DNA of 64,000 nt from Streptomyces griseocarneus (lineage in GTDB: Bacteria; Actinomycetota; Actinomycetes; Streptomycetales; Streptomycetaceae), in NCBI GenBank assembly GCA_003674045.1, contig PENC01000008.1:208746-272745 (forward strand). Reading direction: 5' to 3'. Positions within the stretch are counted from its first letter, which is position 1. Each line of letters opens with the position of its first letter. The position numbers were made by a program, and so were the translations under genes. Of the stretch, positions 52,932 to 61,974 are shown one piece after another. Under the pieces are notes generated by a model, which was given only the letters and a program-made list of their open reading frames with translations, was not told the origin of the DNA and did no database searches.

Positions 52932-54173
52932 ATGGTTCTGAGAAGGATGGTGCATTGGCGGAAAGCCCTGGTGATCGCACTCCCCGGGCTGTGGATCCTG
53001 GGAGTCGTCGTCTGGGAGTACTACGGCTCCCACGGCATCGAGGTCGTCCAGCTGCTCGCGGCCGCGCCCGCCATCGCCTGCGCGGGCAGCGGCCGCCGCC
53101 AGTGCGTCGTGCTCTCCTGCGCCTGCGCCCTCGTCACGCTCGTCCCCTTCGGCCCTGCCGACGGCGTCGACCTCGGCGTCCGGCTCGGCACCTGCGGCAC
53201 GATCCTCTGCGTGGCCGCCGCCGGGTACCCCGTCACCCACCGCCGCCGCAGACTCGTCGCGGACCTGGAGCGCGCCCGCGAGATCGCCGCCGCCGCGCAG
53301 CGCGTCCTGCTGCGCCCCCTGCCGCCCAGGATCGACGGCATGACGCTCGCGAGCGGCCATCTGTCCGTCAGCGAGGGCGCGCTCGTCGGCGGCGATCTCT
53401 ACGAGGTGCTGGCCACCTCCTACGGCGTCCGCGTCCTCATGGGCGACGTCCGCGGGCACGGTTTCCCCGCGATCGCCACCGTCGCCGCCGTGCTCGGCAG
53501 CTTCCGCGAGGCCGCGCACCACGAGGCGGGCCTCGCCGACGTGCTGCGCAGACTGGAGCGCGCCCTCCACCGGCACCTGGGGGAGTGGCCGGCCGAGCTG
53601 CCCGCCGAGCACCTGCCGCCCAGCGGGACCGGAGAGACCGGAGAAGCCGGGGAGACCGGGGAGGGCCGCCCGGCCGGGGAGGAGTTCGTCACCGTCCTCC
53701 TGCTGGAGGTCCGCCCCGACGGCGTCGTCATGGCCCTCAACTGCGGGCACCCGTGGCCGTACCGCATCTCCGGCGGTCCCGGCCGCCGCCGCGCGCGGGC
53801 CGCCGCCGTGGCGGACGGCGACCCGATGCCGCCCCTCGGGCTCTTCCCCCTGCCCGCCGAGCTGCCCGTCGCCCGGATCACCCGGCTGCACCCCGGTGAC
53901 GCCCTCGTGCTGCACACGGACGGCGCCGAGGACGCCCGGGACGCGGCGGGCGCCTTCTTCCCGCTCGCCCGCGTCCTCGGCGAGGCCGCCGCGCACAATC
54001 CGCCGCTCGTGCCCGCCGCCGTGATCGAGCACGTCCAGACCGCCCTGCTGCGCCACACCGGCGGACGGCTCTCCGACGACATAGCCCTGCTGGTGCTGCG
54101 CAACGACCGGCAGCGTGCCACCGTCCCGTCGTCCCCCGCCCGCCTGGCCCGCACCGGCAGGCCGTGCAGCTGA
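52932..54173 (+). CDS. Membrane-anchored SpoIIE/PP2C-type serine phosphatase
   Basis: The 413-residue protein has two or three N-terminal membrane helices (ALVIALPGLWILGVVVW) and a PP2C-like domain of the RsbU/SpoIIE type: GGDLYEVL, GDVRGHGFPAIATVA, NCGHPWPYRI, LVLHTDGAEDARD and SDDIALLVL. An insertion of Gly/Glu/Thr repeats (GETGEAGETGEG) near residue 235 is unusual and probably a flexible loop. Such phosphatases dephosphorylate anti-anti-sigma factors. ATG at 52932. Confidence 0.87.
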   Translation: MVLRRMVHWRKALVIALPGLWILGVVVWEYYGSHGIEVVQLLAAAPAIACAGSGRRQCVVLSCACALVTLVPFGPADGVDLGVRLGTCGTILCVAAAGYPVTHRRRRLVADLERAREIAAAAQRVLLRPLPPRIDGMTLASGHLSVSEGALVGGDLYEVLATSYGVRVLMGDVRGHGFPAIATVAAVLGSFREAAHHEAGLADVLRRLERALHRHLGEWPAELPAEHLPPSGTGETGEAGETGEGRPAGEEFVTVLLLEVRPDGVVMALNCGHPWPYRISGGPGRRRARAAAVADGDPMPPLGLFPLPAELPVARITRLHPGDALVLHTDGAEDARDAAGAFFPLARVLGEAAAHNPPLVPAAVIEHVQTALLRHTGGRLSDDIALLVLRNDRQRATVPSSPARLARTGRPCS

Positions 54174-54185
54174 GGAGCCGTCCCC

Positions 54186-55712
54186 GTGAGCGACGCGACC
54201 GCCCCCCCGGCCACACCGCCGGGCGCCGTGTCCAGCACCATCCCGGCCCGGATCGACCGGATGCCGTGGTCCCCCTTCCACACCCGGATGGTCGCGGCGC
54301 TCGGCATCGCCTGGATCCTGGACGGCCTGGAGATCACCGTCGCCGGTGCCGTGGCCGCCGTCCTCACCCGGAAGGACACCCTCGGCCTCTCCTCCGCCGA
54401 GGCCGGGCTGACCGCCACGGTCTACCTCGTCGGGCAGGTGGCCGGAGCGCTCTTCTTCGGACGCCTCGCGGACCGCCTCGGCAGGCGCAGGCTCTTCCTG
54501 CTCACCTTCGGCGTCTACCTCTTCGGCAGCGGGCTGACCGCGCTGACCCTCGGCCAGGGCACCGGCTGGTACGCCTTCCTCTGCTTCACCCGCTTCCTCG
54601 CGGGCACCGGCATCGGCGGCGAGTACTCCGCCATCAACTCCGCCATCCAGGAGATGGTGCCCGCCCGTCACCGGGGGCGCGTCGATCTCCTCGTCAACGG
54701 CACCTACTGGGCGGGTGCGATCCTCGGCACCGTCGCGGAGCTGTGGCTGCTGTCCGCCTTCCCCGACCACGTCGCCTGGCGCGTCGGTTTCCTCCTCGGC
54801 CCGCTGCTCGGCCTCGCCGTCTTCTTGATCCGCCGTCAACTGCCCGAGAGCCCGCGCTGGCTCGCCATGCACGGCAGGCGGCAGGAGGCGGAGGAGGCCA
54901 TCGCCCGCATCGAGCACGAGGTCGAACGCACCGGCCGCGTCCTCGCCCCCGTCGACGAGAGCCGGGCCATCCTCCTGAAGGAATCGCCCGAGGCCGGGTA
55001 CGCCACCCTGCTGCGGCTGCTCTTCCGCCGCTATCCCGGCCGCTCCGTGCTCGGCTCCACGCTGCTCGTCACCCAGTCCTTCCTCTACAACGCGATCTTC
55101 TTCACCTACACCCTCGTCCTCACCAAGTACTACGGCGTCCACGAGAACCGCGCCCCGCTCTACCTCCTCGCCTTCGCCGCCGGGAATCTGCTGGGGCCGA
55201 TCGTGCTCGGGCCGCTCTTCGACACCGTCGGCCGCCGCCGCATGATCAGCGGTACCTATCTCTTCTCCGGCTGCGCCCTGGCCGTCACCGCCGCGTTCTT
55301 CCAGGCCGGCCTGCTGACCGCGGTCAGCCAGACCACCGCCTGGTGCGTCATCTTCTTCTTCGCCTCGGCGGGCGCCTCCGCCGGCTATCTGACGGTCGGT
55401 GAGATCTTCCCGCTGGAGGTGCGGGGACAGGCGATCGCCGTCTTCTTCGCCCTCGCCCAGTGCGTCGGCGCCGGTGGCCCGTACCTCTACGGCAGGCTGA
55501 TCGGCGACGGCAGCGACCGCACCACGCTCTTCCTCGGCTATCTGCTGGGCGCCACCGTCATGGTGGCGGGCGGCCTCACCGAGCTCTTCCTCGGTGTCGA
55601 CGCCGAGGGACGCTCCCTGGAGGAGATCGCCACCCCGCTGTCCGCCGCGGAGCCGCAGGGGTGGCCGGAAACCGCCGCGGATCCCAACTCCCGGAGCGAG
55701 CCTTCCGTTTGA
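54186..55712 (+). CDS. MFS transporter (sugar/aromatic acid type)
   Basis: The 508-residue protein has 12 membrane helices, the inter-helix motif GRLADRLGRRRLFLL, GTGIGGEYSAINSA and RRQLPESPRWLAMHGR, typical of the sugar porter or aromatic acid/H+ symporter groups. GTG at 54186 follows the phosphatase stop by 12 bases with GAGGAG, so both may be one operon. Substrate unknown. Confidence 0.87.
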   Translation: MSDATAPPATPPGAVSSTIPARIDRMPWSPFHTRMVAALGIAWILDGLEITVAGAVAAVLTRKDTLGLSSAEAGLTATVYLVGQVAGALFFGRLADRLGRRRLFLLTFGVYLFGSGLTALTLGQGTGWYAFLCFTRFLAGTGIGGEYSAINSAIQEMVPARHRGRVDLLVNGTYWAGAILGTVAELWLLSAFPDHVAWRVGFLLGPLLGLAVFLIRRQLPESPRWLAMHGRRQEAEEAIARIEHEVERTGRVLAPVDESRAILLKESPEAGYATLLRLLFRRYPGRSVLGSTLLVTQSFLYNAIFFTYTLVLTKYYGVHENRAPLYLLAFAAGNLLGPIVLGPLFDTVGRRRMISGTYLFSGCALAVTAAFFQAGLLTAVSQTTAWCVIFFFASAGASAGYLTVGEIFPLEVRGQAIAVFFALAQCVGAGGPYLYGRLIGDGSDRTTLFLGYLLGATVMVAGGLTELFLGVDAEGRSLEEIATPLSAAEPQGWPETAADPNSRSEPSV

Positions 55713-55793
55713 CGCCCCGTGACGTCCGGTTCACACCCCGTGCGAAGCGATCTCCTCTACGCTGATCCCACCGAGCACCTCCGGAGGGGCAGG

Positions 55794-57131
55794 ATGGAGC
55801 CCAACACACTCCTTGACGCCATCCTCGACGAAGCGGGGATCTCCCACGCGGGCCTCGCCGCCCACGTCAACGCGGCGGGCCGGGCCCGGGGTCTGGCCCT
55901 GCGCTACGAGCACACCGCCGTCGCCCGCTGGCTGCGCGGCCAGCGGCCACGCGGCCAGGTGCCGGACCTCATCTGCGAGGTGCTCGGCGAACGGCTGCAC
56001 CGCGCGCTCACCCTCGACGACATCGGCCTCGGCACCCCGGGCAGCCCCCGGCTGCCCAACACCCCGCTCTCCGGCTTCGTGGAGCGCGCCACGGCCCTGT
56101 GGCGCTCCGACGAGCAGCAGCGGGAGCACGTCGTCAGCGCCCCCGCTGTGACCGGGACCCCCGCCGTCATCCCGGTCTGGGAGTGGGAGAACCCGCCCGA
56201 GGACGCCGACGTCTCCCGGCGCGGCCTCACCCGCGTCTCCATGGACGACATCGAGATGCTCCGCGCGGCCCGCACCCACTACGAGCAGATGTACCGCAAG
56301 GCGGGCGGCATCGCGACCCGCGCCCGCGTCGTCGGCTTCCTCAACGCCGAGACGGCACCCCTGCTGCGCGGCAGCTACACCGACGAGACGGGCCGCCACC
56401 TGCACCGCGCCACCGGTGGCCTGGTCGCCGTCGCCGGCATCTGCGCCTACGACTCCGACGCGCACGGCCTCGCCCAGCGCTACTTCCACCAGGCACTGCG
56501 TCTGGCCAAGGCCAGCGGCGACCGCGGCCTCGGCGCGTACGTCATCGCCCTCCTCGTCAACCAGTCGCTCTTCATACGGGAGTACCGGCAGGCGGTCGCC
56601 TTCGCCGAGTCGGCCCTGCGGGCGGCCGGGCCGGAGCTCACCCCGGCCCTCGCCGCCGACCTGTACGCGATGCAGGCCAAGGCGTACGCCCGGCTCGGCG
56701 ACGGCGTGGGGGCGCTGGCCTGCATCCGCCGGGCCGAGAGCGCGGCGGAGCGCATCCACCGGGGCCAGGAGCCCGCGGAGACCGGCTATGTCCAGCCGGG
56801 CCTGGTGAACGTACAGGTGGCGGAGGCGCTGCTGAGCCTCGGCGATCTCGGACCCGCCCGTGAGCACGCGGACCGGGCCGTCGACACCCCCGCGCACGAC
56901 CGGGGCCGTGTCCACCGGCTCGCCATGCTCACGCATATCGAGCTGCGTCAAGGGGACGCGGACAAGGCGGTGGCCACCGCACGGGAGATGACCGAGCAGG
57001 CGAGAGGCATGGAATCGCAGCGCTTACGGGATCGGCTCCGGGCGGTGCGCGAGCACCTGATCGAGAGTGGGTGCGCGGCCACAGCCGAGGCCGCCGAGAT
57101 GATCGACGGGGCGCTGCGCGTGCCCTTGTGA
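55794..57131 (+). CDS. TPR-containing regulator-like protein
   Basis: The 445-residue protein has an N-terminal helix-turn-helix-like domain with SHAGLAAHVNAAGRARG and AVARWLRGQRPRGQ, then a helical repeat region (AQRYFHQALRLAKASGDRGL, EYRQAVAFAESALRAA) typical of tetratricopeptide arrays. The layout is like NsdA-type differentiation regulators of streptomycetes. CCGGAGGGG precedes ATG at 55794. No DNA target known. Confidence 0.75.
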   Translation: MEPNTLLDAILDEAGISHAGLAAHVNAAGRARGLALRYEHTAVARWLRGQRPRGQVPDLICEVLGERLHRALTLDDIGLGTPGSPRLPNTPLSGFVERATALWRSDEQQREHVVSAPAVTGTPAVIPVWEWENPPEDADVSRRGLTRVSMDDIEMLRAARTHYEQMYRKAGGIATRARVVGFLNAETAPLLRGSYTDETGRHLHRATGGLVAVAGICAYDSDAHGLAQRYFHQALRLAKASGDRGLGAYVIALLVNQSLFIREYRQAVAFAESALRAAGPELTPALAADLYAMQAKAYARLGDGVGALACIRRAESAAERIHRGQEPAETGYVQPGLVNVQVAEALLSLGDLGPAREHADRAVDTPAHDRGRVHRLAMLTHIELRQGDADKAVATAREMTEQARGMESQRLRDRLRAVREHLIESGCAATAEAAEMIDGALRVPL

Positions 57132-57177
57132 GGACAACGCCCGGGGAGGTGGCCACCTCGGCGGAAGGTGGCAACAC

Positions 57178-57708
57178 GTGCGTTGGAAGAATCTCAAGGA
57201 ACGGACCGTCTACTCGAACCGGTGGTTCCGGGTCAATCTCGCGGACGTCCAGCTCCCCGACGGGCGGCACCTCGACCACTTCCTCATCCGGCTGCGGCCC
57301 GTCGCCGCGGCCACGGTGGTCAACGAGGCCAATGAGGTCCTGCTGCTGTGGCGGCACCGGTTCATCACCGACAACTGGGGCTGGGAACTGGCCGCGGGCG
57401 TCGTCGAGGACGGCGAGGACATCGCCTTCGCGGCGGCCCGGGAGATGGAGGAGGAGACCGGGTGGCGGCCCGGGACCATGCGCCACCTGATGTCGGTGGA
57501 GCCGTCCAACGGACTCTCCGACGCCCGTCACCACATCTACTGGTCGGACGAGGCCGAGTACATCGGTGAACCGGAGGACGGCTTCGAGTCGGACCGCCGC
57601 GAGTGGGTGCCGCTCAAGCTGGTGCCCGACCTGATCGCCCGCGGTGAGGTGCCCGCCGCCAACATGGCGGCCGCGCTGCTACTGCTCCATCACATCCGGC
57701 TCGGCTGA
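57178..57708 (+). CDS. Nudix hydrolase (ADP-ribose pyrophosphatase-like)
   Basis: The 176-residue protein has the Nudix box GVVEDGEDIAFAAARE-MEEETGW with all catalytic Glu residues. The N-terminal strand (ERTVYSNRWFRVNLADV) fits the ADP-ribose pyrophosphatase type. GGAAGGTGG precedes GTG at 57178. It follows the TPR regulator by 46 bp and may be cotranscribed. Confidence 0.87.
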   Translation: MRWKNLKERTVYSNRWFRVNLADVQLPDGRHLDHFLIRLRPVAAATVVNEANEVLLLWRHRFITDNWGWELAAGVVEDGEDIAFAAAREMEEETGWRPGTMRHLMSVEPSNGLSDARHHIYWSDEAEYIGEPEDGFESDRREWVPLKLVPDLIARGEVPAANMAAALLLLHHIRLG

Positions 57709-57744
57709 GCCCCGCCATGGCGCGCCGGGGGACGCGTCCCGCGC

Positions 57745-58005
57745 TCATCGGCTGCTCACCGCCTGCCAGATGGCGAGGACCAGGGCGGCGATGCCGGTGA
57801 GCGCGGTGATGGAGGGCAGAGGCCACGAACCGTGTTCGAGGGCCCGTACGCGCTCGCACATCTCGGCGATCTCGTGTTCCGTCTGCTCGCTGCGCTGGGT
57901 GAGAAGGGAGATCTCGCCGTCGATGCGGACGACGCCGACATCGAGGTTGCGCCGGAGCTCCGCGAGCTCTGCCGCCTTGACGACGCGCTCCGGATGGCTG
58001 GTCAC
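57745..58005 (-). CDS. Small tail-anchored coiled-coil membrane protein
   Basis: The 86-residue protein has an N-terminal coiled coil (AAELAELRRNLDVGVVRIDG) and one C-terminal helix (ITALTGIAALVLAIWQAVS). AAGGAG eight bases before GTG supports the start. It is convergent with the Nudix gene. No known function; resembles small membrane hemolysin-XhlA-like proteins in layout. Confidence 0.7.
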   Translation of the reverse strand: MTSHPERVVKAAELAELRRNLDVGVVRIDGEISLLTQRSEQTEHEIAEMCERVRALEHGSWPLPSITALTGIAALVLAIWQAVSSR

Positions 58006-58102
58006 GGTCCGTGCTCCTTCCGCGGAATGCTGTCTGTACCAACGGAAGCGAGTCAACCGCCTGGAGCGGCGCGGCGGGAGCGTGTGCGGGGCGGATGTGC
58101 GG

Positions 58103-58147
58103 GTCACCGTCGCACACCCCGTGCGAACACGGGTGTGCGACGGTGAC
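58103..58147 (-). terminator. Long hairpin downstream of the hydroxybutyryl-CoA dehydrogenase gene
   Basis: gtcaccgtcgcacaccc (58103-58119) and its exact complement at 58131-58147 form a 17-bp stem with an 11-base loop. A second hairpin (gggtgaccgg at 58151-58160, ccggtcaccc at 58176-58185) adjoins it. Both lie ~120-200 bases past the dehydrogenase stop and upstream of the small membrane protein, so they can end the former or insulate the latter. Confidence 0.65.
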
Positions 58148-58307
58148 GCGGGGTGACCGGCACACGGGGGCAGCACCGGTCACCCGGGAAACGGCCGGAT
58201 GCCCGGCGCGATCCCGCTGCTCCTATGGTAACCGTGTGCGAGAGAATGACTACAGGGGGAGAAGGGAATTGGCTCGATCGGTTGGGTCGCGATCAGCCAG
58301 GCCGCGA

Positions 58308-59168
58308 TCAGTAGGTGTAGAAGCCGGAGCCCGTCTTCCGGCCGAGGCGGCCGGCGTCGACCATGCGCTGGAGCAGCGGGGGAGCGGCGTACAGCGGCTC
58401 CTTGAACTCCTCGTACATGCTGTTCGCCACCGACGCGACGGTGTCGAGGCCGATGAGGTCGGAGAGCTTGAGCGGACCCATGGGGTGGGCGCAGCCCAGC
58501 TCCATGCCGTTGTCGATGTCCTCGCGGCTCGCGATGCCCGACTCGAACATCCGGATGGCGGAGAGCAGATACGGGATCAGCAGGGCGTTGACCACGAAGC
58601 CGGAACGGTCCTGCGCCCGGATCGCGTGCTTGCCGAGCACGGTGCTGACGAGCGACTCGGCGCGCTTGATCGTCTCTTCGCCGGTGGTGAGCGCCGGGAT
58701 GAGCTCGACGAGCTGCTGCACCGGGGCGGGGTTGAAGAAGTGGATGCCGATGACCTGGTCGGGGCGGGAAGTCGCCACGGCCAGCTTCACCAGCGGGATG
58801 GAGGAGGTGTTGGAGGCCAGGATCGCGTCCGGGCGGGTGACGACCTGGTCCAGGATCTGGAAGATCTCGGTCTTCACCTGCTCGTTCTCGACGACGGCCT
58901 CGATGACCAGGTCGCGGTCGGCGAACTCGCCCAGGTCGGTGGTGAAGCTCAGGCGGTCGAGCGCGGCGTCGCGCTCCGCCTCGGTGATCTTGCCGCGCTC
59001 GGCGGCCTTGCCGAGGGAGTTGGTCAGCCGGGTGCGGCCCAGCTCCAGGGCTTCGCCGGTGGTCTCCGCGACCTTGACGTCCAGGCCGGAACGGGCACAC
59101 ACCTCGGCGATGCCCGCGCCCATCTGGCCGCAGCCCACTACTCCGACGCGTGCGATGTCGGTCGTCAC
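58308..59168 (-). CDS. 3-hydroxybutyryl-CoA dehydrogenase
   Basis: The 286-residue protein begins with the Rossmann motif GVVGCGQMGAGIAEV and has SNTSSIPL, the catalytic His in IGIHFFNPAPVQQLVE, and the C-terminal domain with GCAHPMGPLKLSDLIGLD. It interconverts acetoacetyl-CoA and 3-hydroxybutyryl-CoA, feeding polyhydroxybutyrate or the ethylmalonyl-CoA pathway. GTG at 59168 has AAAGG upstream. Monocistronic. Confidence 0.93.
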   Translation of the reverse strand: MTTDIARVGVVGCGQMGAGIAEVCARSGLDVKVAETTGEALELGRTRLTNSLGKAAERGKITEAERDAALDRLSFTTDLGEFADRDLVIEAVVENEQVKTEIFQILDQVVTRPDAILASNTSSIPLVKLAVATSRPDQVIGIHFFNPAPVQQLVELIPALTTGEETIKRAESLVSTVLGKHAIRAQDRSGFVVNALLIPYLLSAIRMFESGIASREDIDNGMELGCAHPMGPLKLSDLIGLDTVASVANSMYEEFKEPLYAAPPLLQRMVDAGRLGRKTGSGFYTY

Positions 59169-59355
59169 ATCGTGCCTTTCGCTGATCTCGGTCGTCCGGC
59201 AGGGGCCGTACCCCGGCGCCGGGTCACGGCACCGAGGGAACCCCCGGTCCCCGCCTCCTTCCAGACGTTACTCCGCGACAGGAGGTGCCGATGGGGCCGG
59301 GGCGGGCATGCTCTGGCCGTGTGGTGTGACCGATCCGACAAGGAGTGGCCCGCAT

Positions 59356-60600
59356 ATGGGGCGTATGAGCCGAAGAGGGTTCACCGTGGCGGCTGCCGGG
59401 GTGATGTCCGCGATGCTGGCGACCGGTGAGGCGGGCGCGCTCGGCCCCGGCGACACCAGCGACCCCCGACGGAGGCGCGAGTTCCGCGGTATGTGGATCG
59501 CCACCGTGGTCAATGTCGACTGGCCCTCCGCGCCGGGGCTCGACCCCGACCGGCAGCGCGCGGAGCTGCTCACCCTCCTCGATGCCGCCGTGGAGCGCCG
59601 CCTCAACGCCGTGCTCCTCCAGGTGAGACCCACGGCCGACGCCTTCTGGCCCTCGCCGTACGAGCCCTGGTCCGAATATCTGACGGGCACTCAAGGCCGC
59701 AGCCCCGGCTGGGATCCGCTCGCCTTCGCGGTGCGCGAGGCCCACCACCGCCGTCTCGAACTGCACGGCTGGTTCAACCCCTACCGCATCGCCAACCACA
59801 CCGACCCCGGCAAACTCGTCCCCACCCACCCGGCGCGCGTGCACCCCGAGTGGGTCGTCCCGTACGGCGGGAAGCTCTACTACAACCCGGGCCTGCCCGA
59901 GGTGCGGCGCTTCGTACAGGACGCGATGCTCGATCCCGTCGCCCGCTACGACCTGGACGGCGTGCACTTCGACGACTACTTCTACCCCTACCCGGTGGCC
60001 GGGGAGCGCTTCGACGACGACGCGGCGTACGAGCGCCACGGCGCGGGCTTCCCCGACCGGGCCGCGTGGCGGCGCGACAACATCGACCGGCTGGTACGGG
60101 AGACGGGGGAGCGCATCAAGCGGCGCAAGCGGCATGTGCGCTTCGGGATCAGCCCGTTCGCCGTGTGGCGCAACCGCAGCACCGATCCCCGGGGCTCGGA
60201 CACCCGCGCCGGGGTGCAGACCTACGACGACCTCGGCGCCGACACCCGCACGTGGGTGCGCGAAGGGTGGATCGACTACATCGTCCCGCAGGTCTACTGG
60301 CCGATCGGCTTCCCGGCCGCCGACTACGCGACGCTGGTGCCCTGGTGGGCGCGGACCGTACGGGGCACCGGCGTGCACCTCTACGTGGGCGAGGCGCTCT
60401 ACCGGGCCGGTGACCCCACGCAGTCCGCGCCCTGGCAGGACCCGGCGGAGCTCTCCCGGCACGTGGCCCTGTGCCGGACGCACCCCGAGGTCCGGGGCAA
60501 CGTCTACTTCTCGGCCACGCAGGTGGTCACCGACCGGATCGGGGCCCTGGCGCGCGTGGTCCACGACCACTATCCGCGGCGGGTGCGCCCGCCGAGGTGA
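59356..60600 (+). CDS. Tat-exported glycoside hydrolase-like (GHL10) protein
   Basis: The 414-residue protein has a twin-arginine signal (SRRGFTVAAAGVMSAML) and the GHL10-type barrel: EFRGMWIATVVNVDWPS, LQVRPTADAFWPS, LHGWFNPYRI, DGVHFDDYFYPYP and FGISPFAVWRN. The acidic pair in DGVHFDD is the likely catalytic site. Family relatives act on cell-wall or polysaccharide substrates. ATG at 59356 follows AAGGAG. Secreted in folded form. Confidence 0.87.
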   Translation: MGRMSRRGFTVAAAGVMSAMLATGEAGALGPGDTSDPRRRREFRGMWIATVVNVDWPSAPGLDPDRQRAELLTLLDAAVERRLNAVLLQVRPTADAFWPSPYEPWSEYLTGTQGRSPGWDPLAFAVREAHHRRLELHGWFNPYRIANHTDPGKLVPTHPARVHPEWVVPYGGKLYYNPGLPEVRRFVQDAMLDPVARYDLDGVHFDDYFYPYPVAGERFDDDAAYERHGAGFPDRAAWRRDNIDRLVRETGERIKRRKRHVRFGISPFAVWRNRSTDPRGSDTRAGVQTYDDLGADTRTWVREGWIDYIVPQVYWPIGFPAADYATLVPWWARTVRGTGVHLYVGEALYRAGDPTQSAPWQDPAELSRHVALCRTHPEVRGNVYFSATQVVTDRIGALARVVHDHYPRRVRPPR

Positions 60601-60678
60601 GCGCGCCGGACCCCACGCACGACGCCGCCCCGGACCTCTGCCCCTGGTGCGGGGCACGGCCCTGGCGCGGGAGTCCTG

Positions 60679-60879
60679 CTACTTCTTGTCGGCGGACCGG
60701 CGGTGGTCCACGACGCAGTCCGGCCCCGGCGACATGATCGTCTCGTGGCCGGCCCCGTCGCGGACGCGGTACGGCGGTGAACCGTTCGGGCCCAGGGTCT
60801 CGACGACCTCCACGGAGCGGTCGTGCTCACCGACGACACGTCCGTGTCTGACCAGCCGGTCACCCTTTTGCGCACGCAT
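60679..60879 (-). CDS. DUF1918 family protein
   Basis: The 66-residue protein is a single DUF1918 domain: MRAQKGDRLVRHGRVVGEHD, then GPNGSPPYRVRDGAGHE. It is a small beta-barrel of the SH3-like type found across actinobacteria, function unknown. It ends near the convergent hydrolase gene. The length and start are typical. Confidence 0.85.
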   Translation of the reverse strand: MRAQKGDRLVRHGRVVGEHDRSVEVVETLGPNGSPPYRVRDGAGHETIMSPGPDCVVDHRRSADKK

Positions 60880-61007
60880 CGGCAGATCCTTCCGATCGAG
60901 GTTCGGCTTGTGTGCTCGGGTGCGGTCAATTCTACGGCGAACAGGGGCGCCTGGCCCGCTCGTGGAACCCGTTCGGAGGAGCGGATACCGGCCCCGTGGC
61001 CTGCCAC

Positions 61008-61934
61008 TCAGCCCCGCGCGCGCTGGGTCACCACGATGCAGACCAGTACCGCGCCCGCGGCCAGCGGCGCCGCGGGCGACAGGTGCTCGCCGAGCAGGGC
61101 CACCGACCACACCAGCGTGAGCAGCGGCTGAGCGAGCTGGACCTGGCTCGCCCGCGCCACCCCGATCACGGCCATGCCCCGGTACCAGACCAGCATTCCC
61201 AGGAACTGCGACCCCACGGCCAGCCACAGCAGACCGGCGACGGCATGGCCGGTGATCCGTACGGGCTCGGCCCACAGGGCCACCGCCGCGCCCGCGGCCG
61301 CCACGGGCAGGCACAGGACGAGCGCCCAGCCGATCACCTGCCAGCCCGGCATCTCGCGCGCCAGCCCGCCGCCCTCCGCGTACCCCGCCGCGCACACCAG
61401 CAGGGCGGCGAAGAGGTACAGGTCGCCGAGGGTGGGCGCCCCGCCGCTCTGCTGGAGGGCGAAGCCGAGGACCACGGCGGCACCGGCCAGGGCCGCGGCC
61501 CAGAAGGCGCGCGAGTGCCGGGTGCGGTGCCGTACCGCCGCGTACGCGGCCGTCGTCAGCGGCAGCAGGCCCACGACGACCGCCGCGTGCGAGGTCGTCG
61601 AGGTGCGCAGGGCGAGCGTCGTGAGCAGCGGGAAGCCCACGACGGTGCCCCCGGCCACCGCGAACAGCGCGGGCCACTGGCGGCGCGCGGGCAGCGGGGC
61701 GCGCCGCGCCAGCAGCAGACTGCCCGCGACGAGCGCGGCCAGCACCACCCGGCACGTGGTGACGGACCAGGGGCCGAGCCCTTCCAGGGCCCACGCGGTC
61801 GCGGGGAAGGTCAGGGAGAACGCGGCGACGCCGAGGGCGGCGAGCACGGTGCCGCGGACCGCGGTGGAGCTGCGGGGTGCGGGCTCGCGCAGCGCGGGCC
61901 CGGCCGTGGCCGGTGCGGGGCGGTCGCCGCTCAC
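61008..61934 (-). CDS. EamA (DMT) family exporter
   Basis: The protein has ten membrane helices in two EamA repeats (FSLTFPATAWALEGLGPWSV, TSHAAVVVGLLPLTTA; GWALVLCLPVAAAG, ASQVQLAQPLLTLVWS). It exports small metabolites or amino acids. GTG at 61934 gives 308 residues and clears the TAGCGCTA palindrome; an ATG at 61976 would overlap the start codon of the divergent MocR gene, which is possible only with leaderless transcripts. Probably controlled by MocR. Confidence 0.87.
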   Translation of the reverse strand: MSGDRPAPATAGPALREPAPRSSTAVRGTVLAALGVAAFSLTFPATAWALEGLGPWSVTTCRVVLAALVAGSLLLARRAPLPARRQWPALFAVAGGTVVGFPLLTTLALRTSTTSHAAVVVGLLPLTTAAYAAVRHRTRHSRAFWAAALAGAAVVLGFALQQSGGAPTLGDLYLFAALLVCAAGYAEGGGLAREMPGWQVIGWALVLCLPVAAAGAAVALWAEPVRITGHAVAGLLWLAVGSQFLGMLVWYRGMAVIGVARASQVQLAQPLLTLVWSVALLGEHLSPAAPLAAGAVLVCIVVTQRARG

Positions 61935-61954
61935 CGCTATCGCGGTCGAGGAAG

Positions 61955-61962
61955 TAGCGCTA
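61955..61962. promoter_or_regulatory. Short palindrome TAGCGCTA between EamA and MocR genes
   Basis: An 8-bp palindrome stands in the 40-bp spacer and could be part of the MocR operator and of a shared promoter (TATCTT at 61961 resembles a -10). Small and weak evidence. Confidence 0.4.
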
Positions 61963-61974
61963 TCTTGTGCTCTC

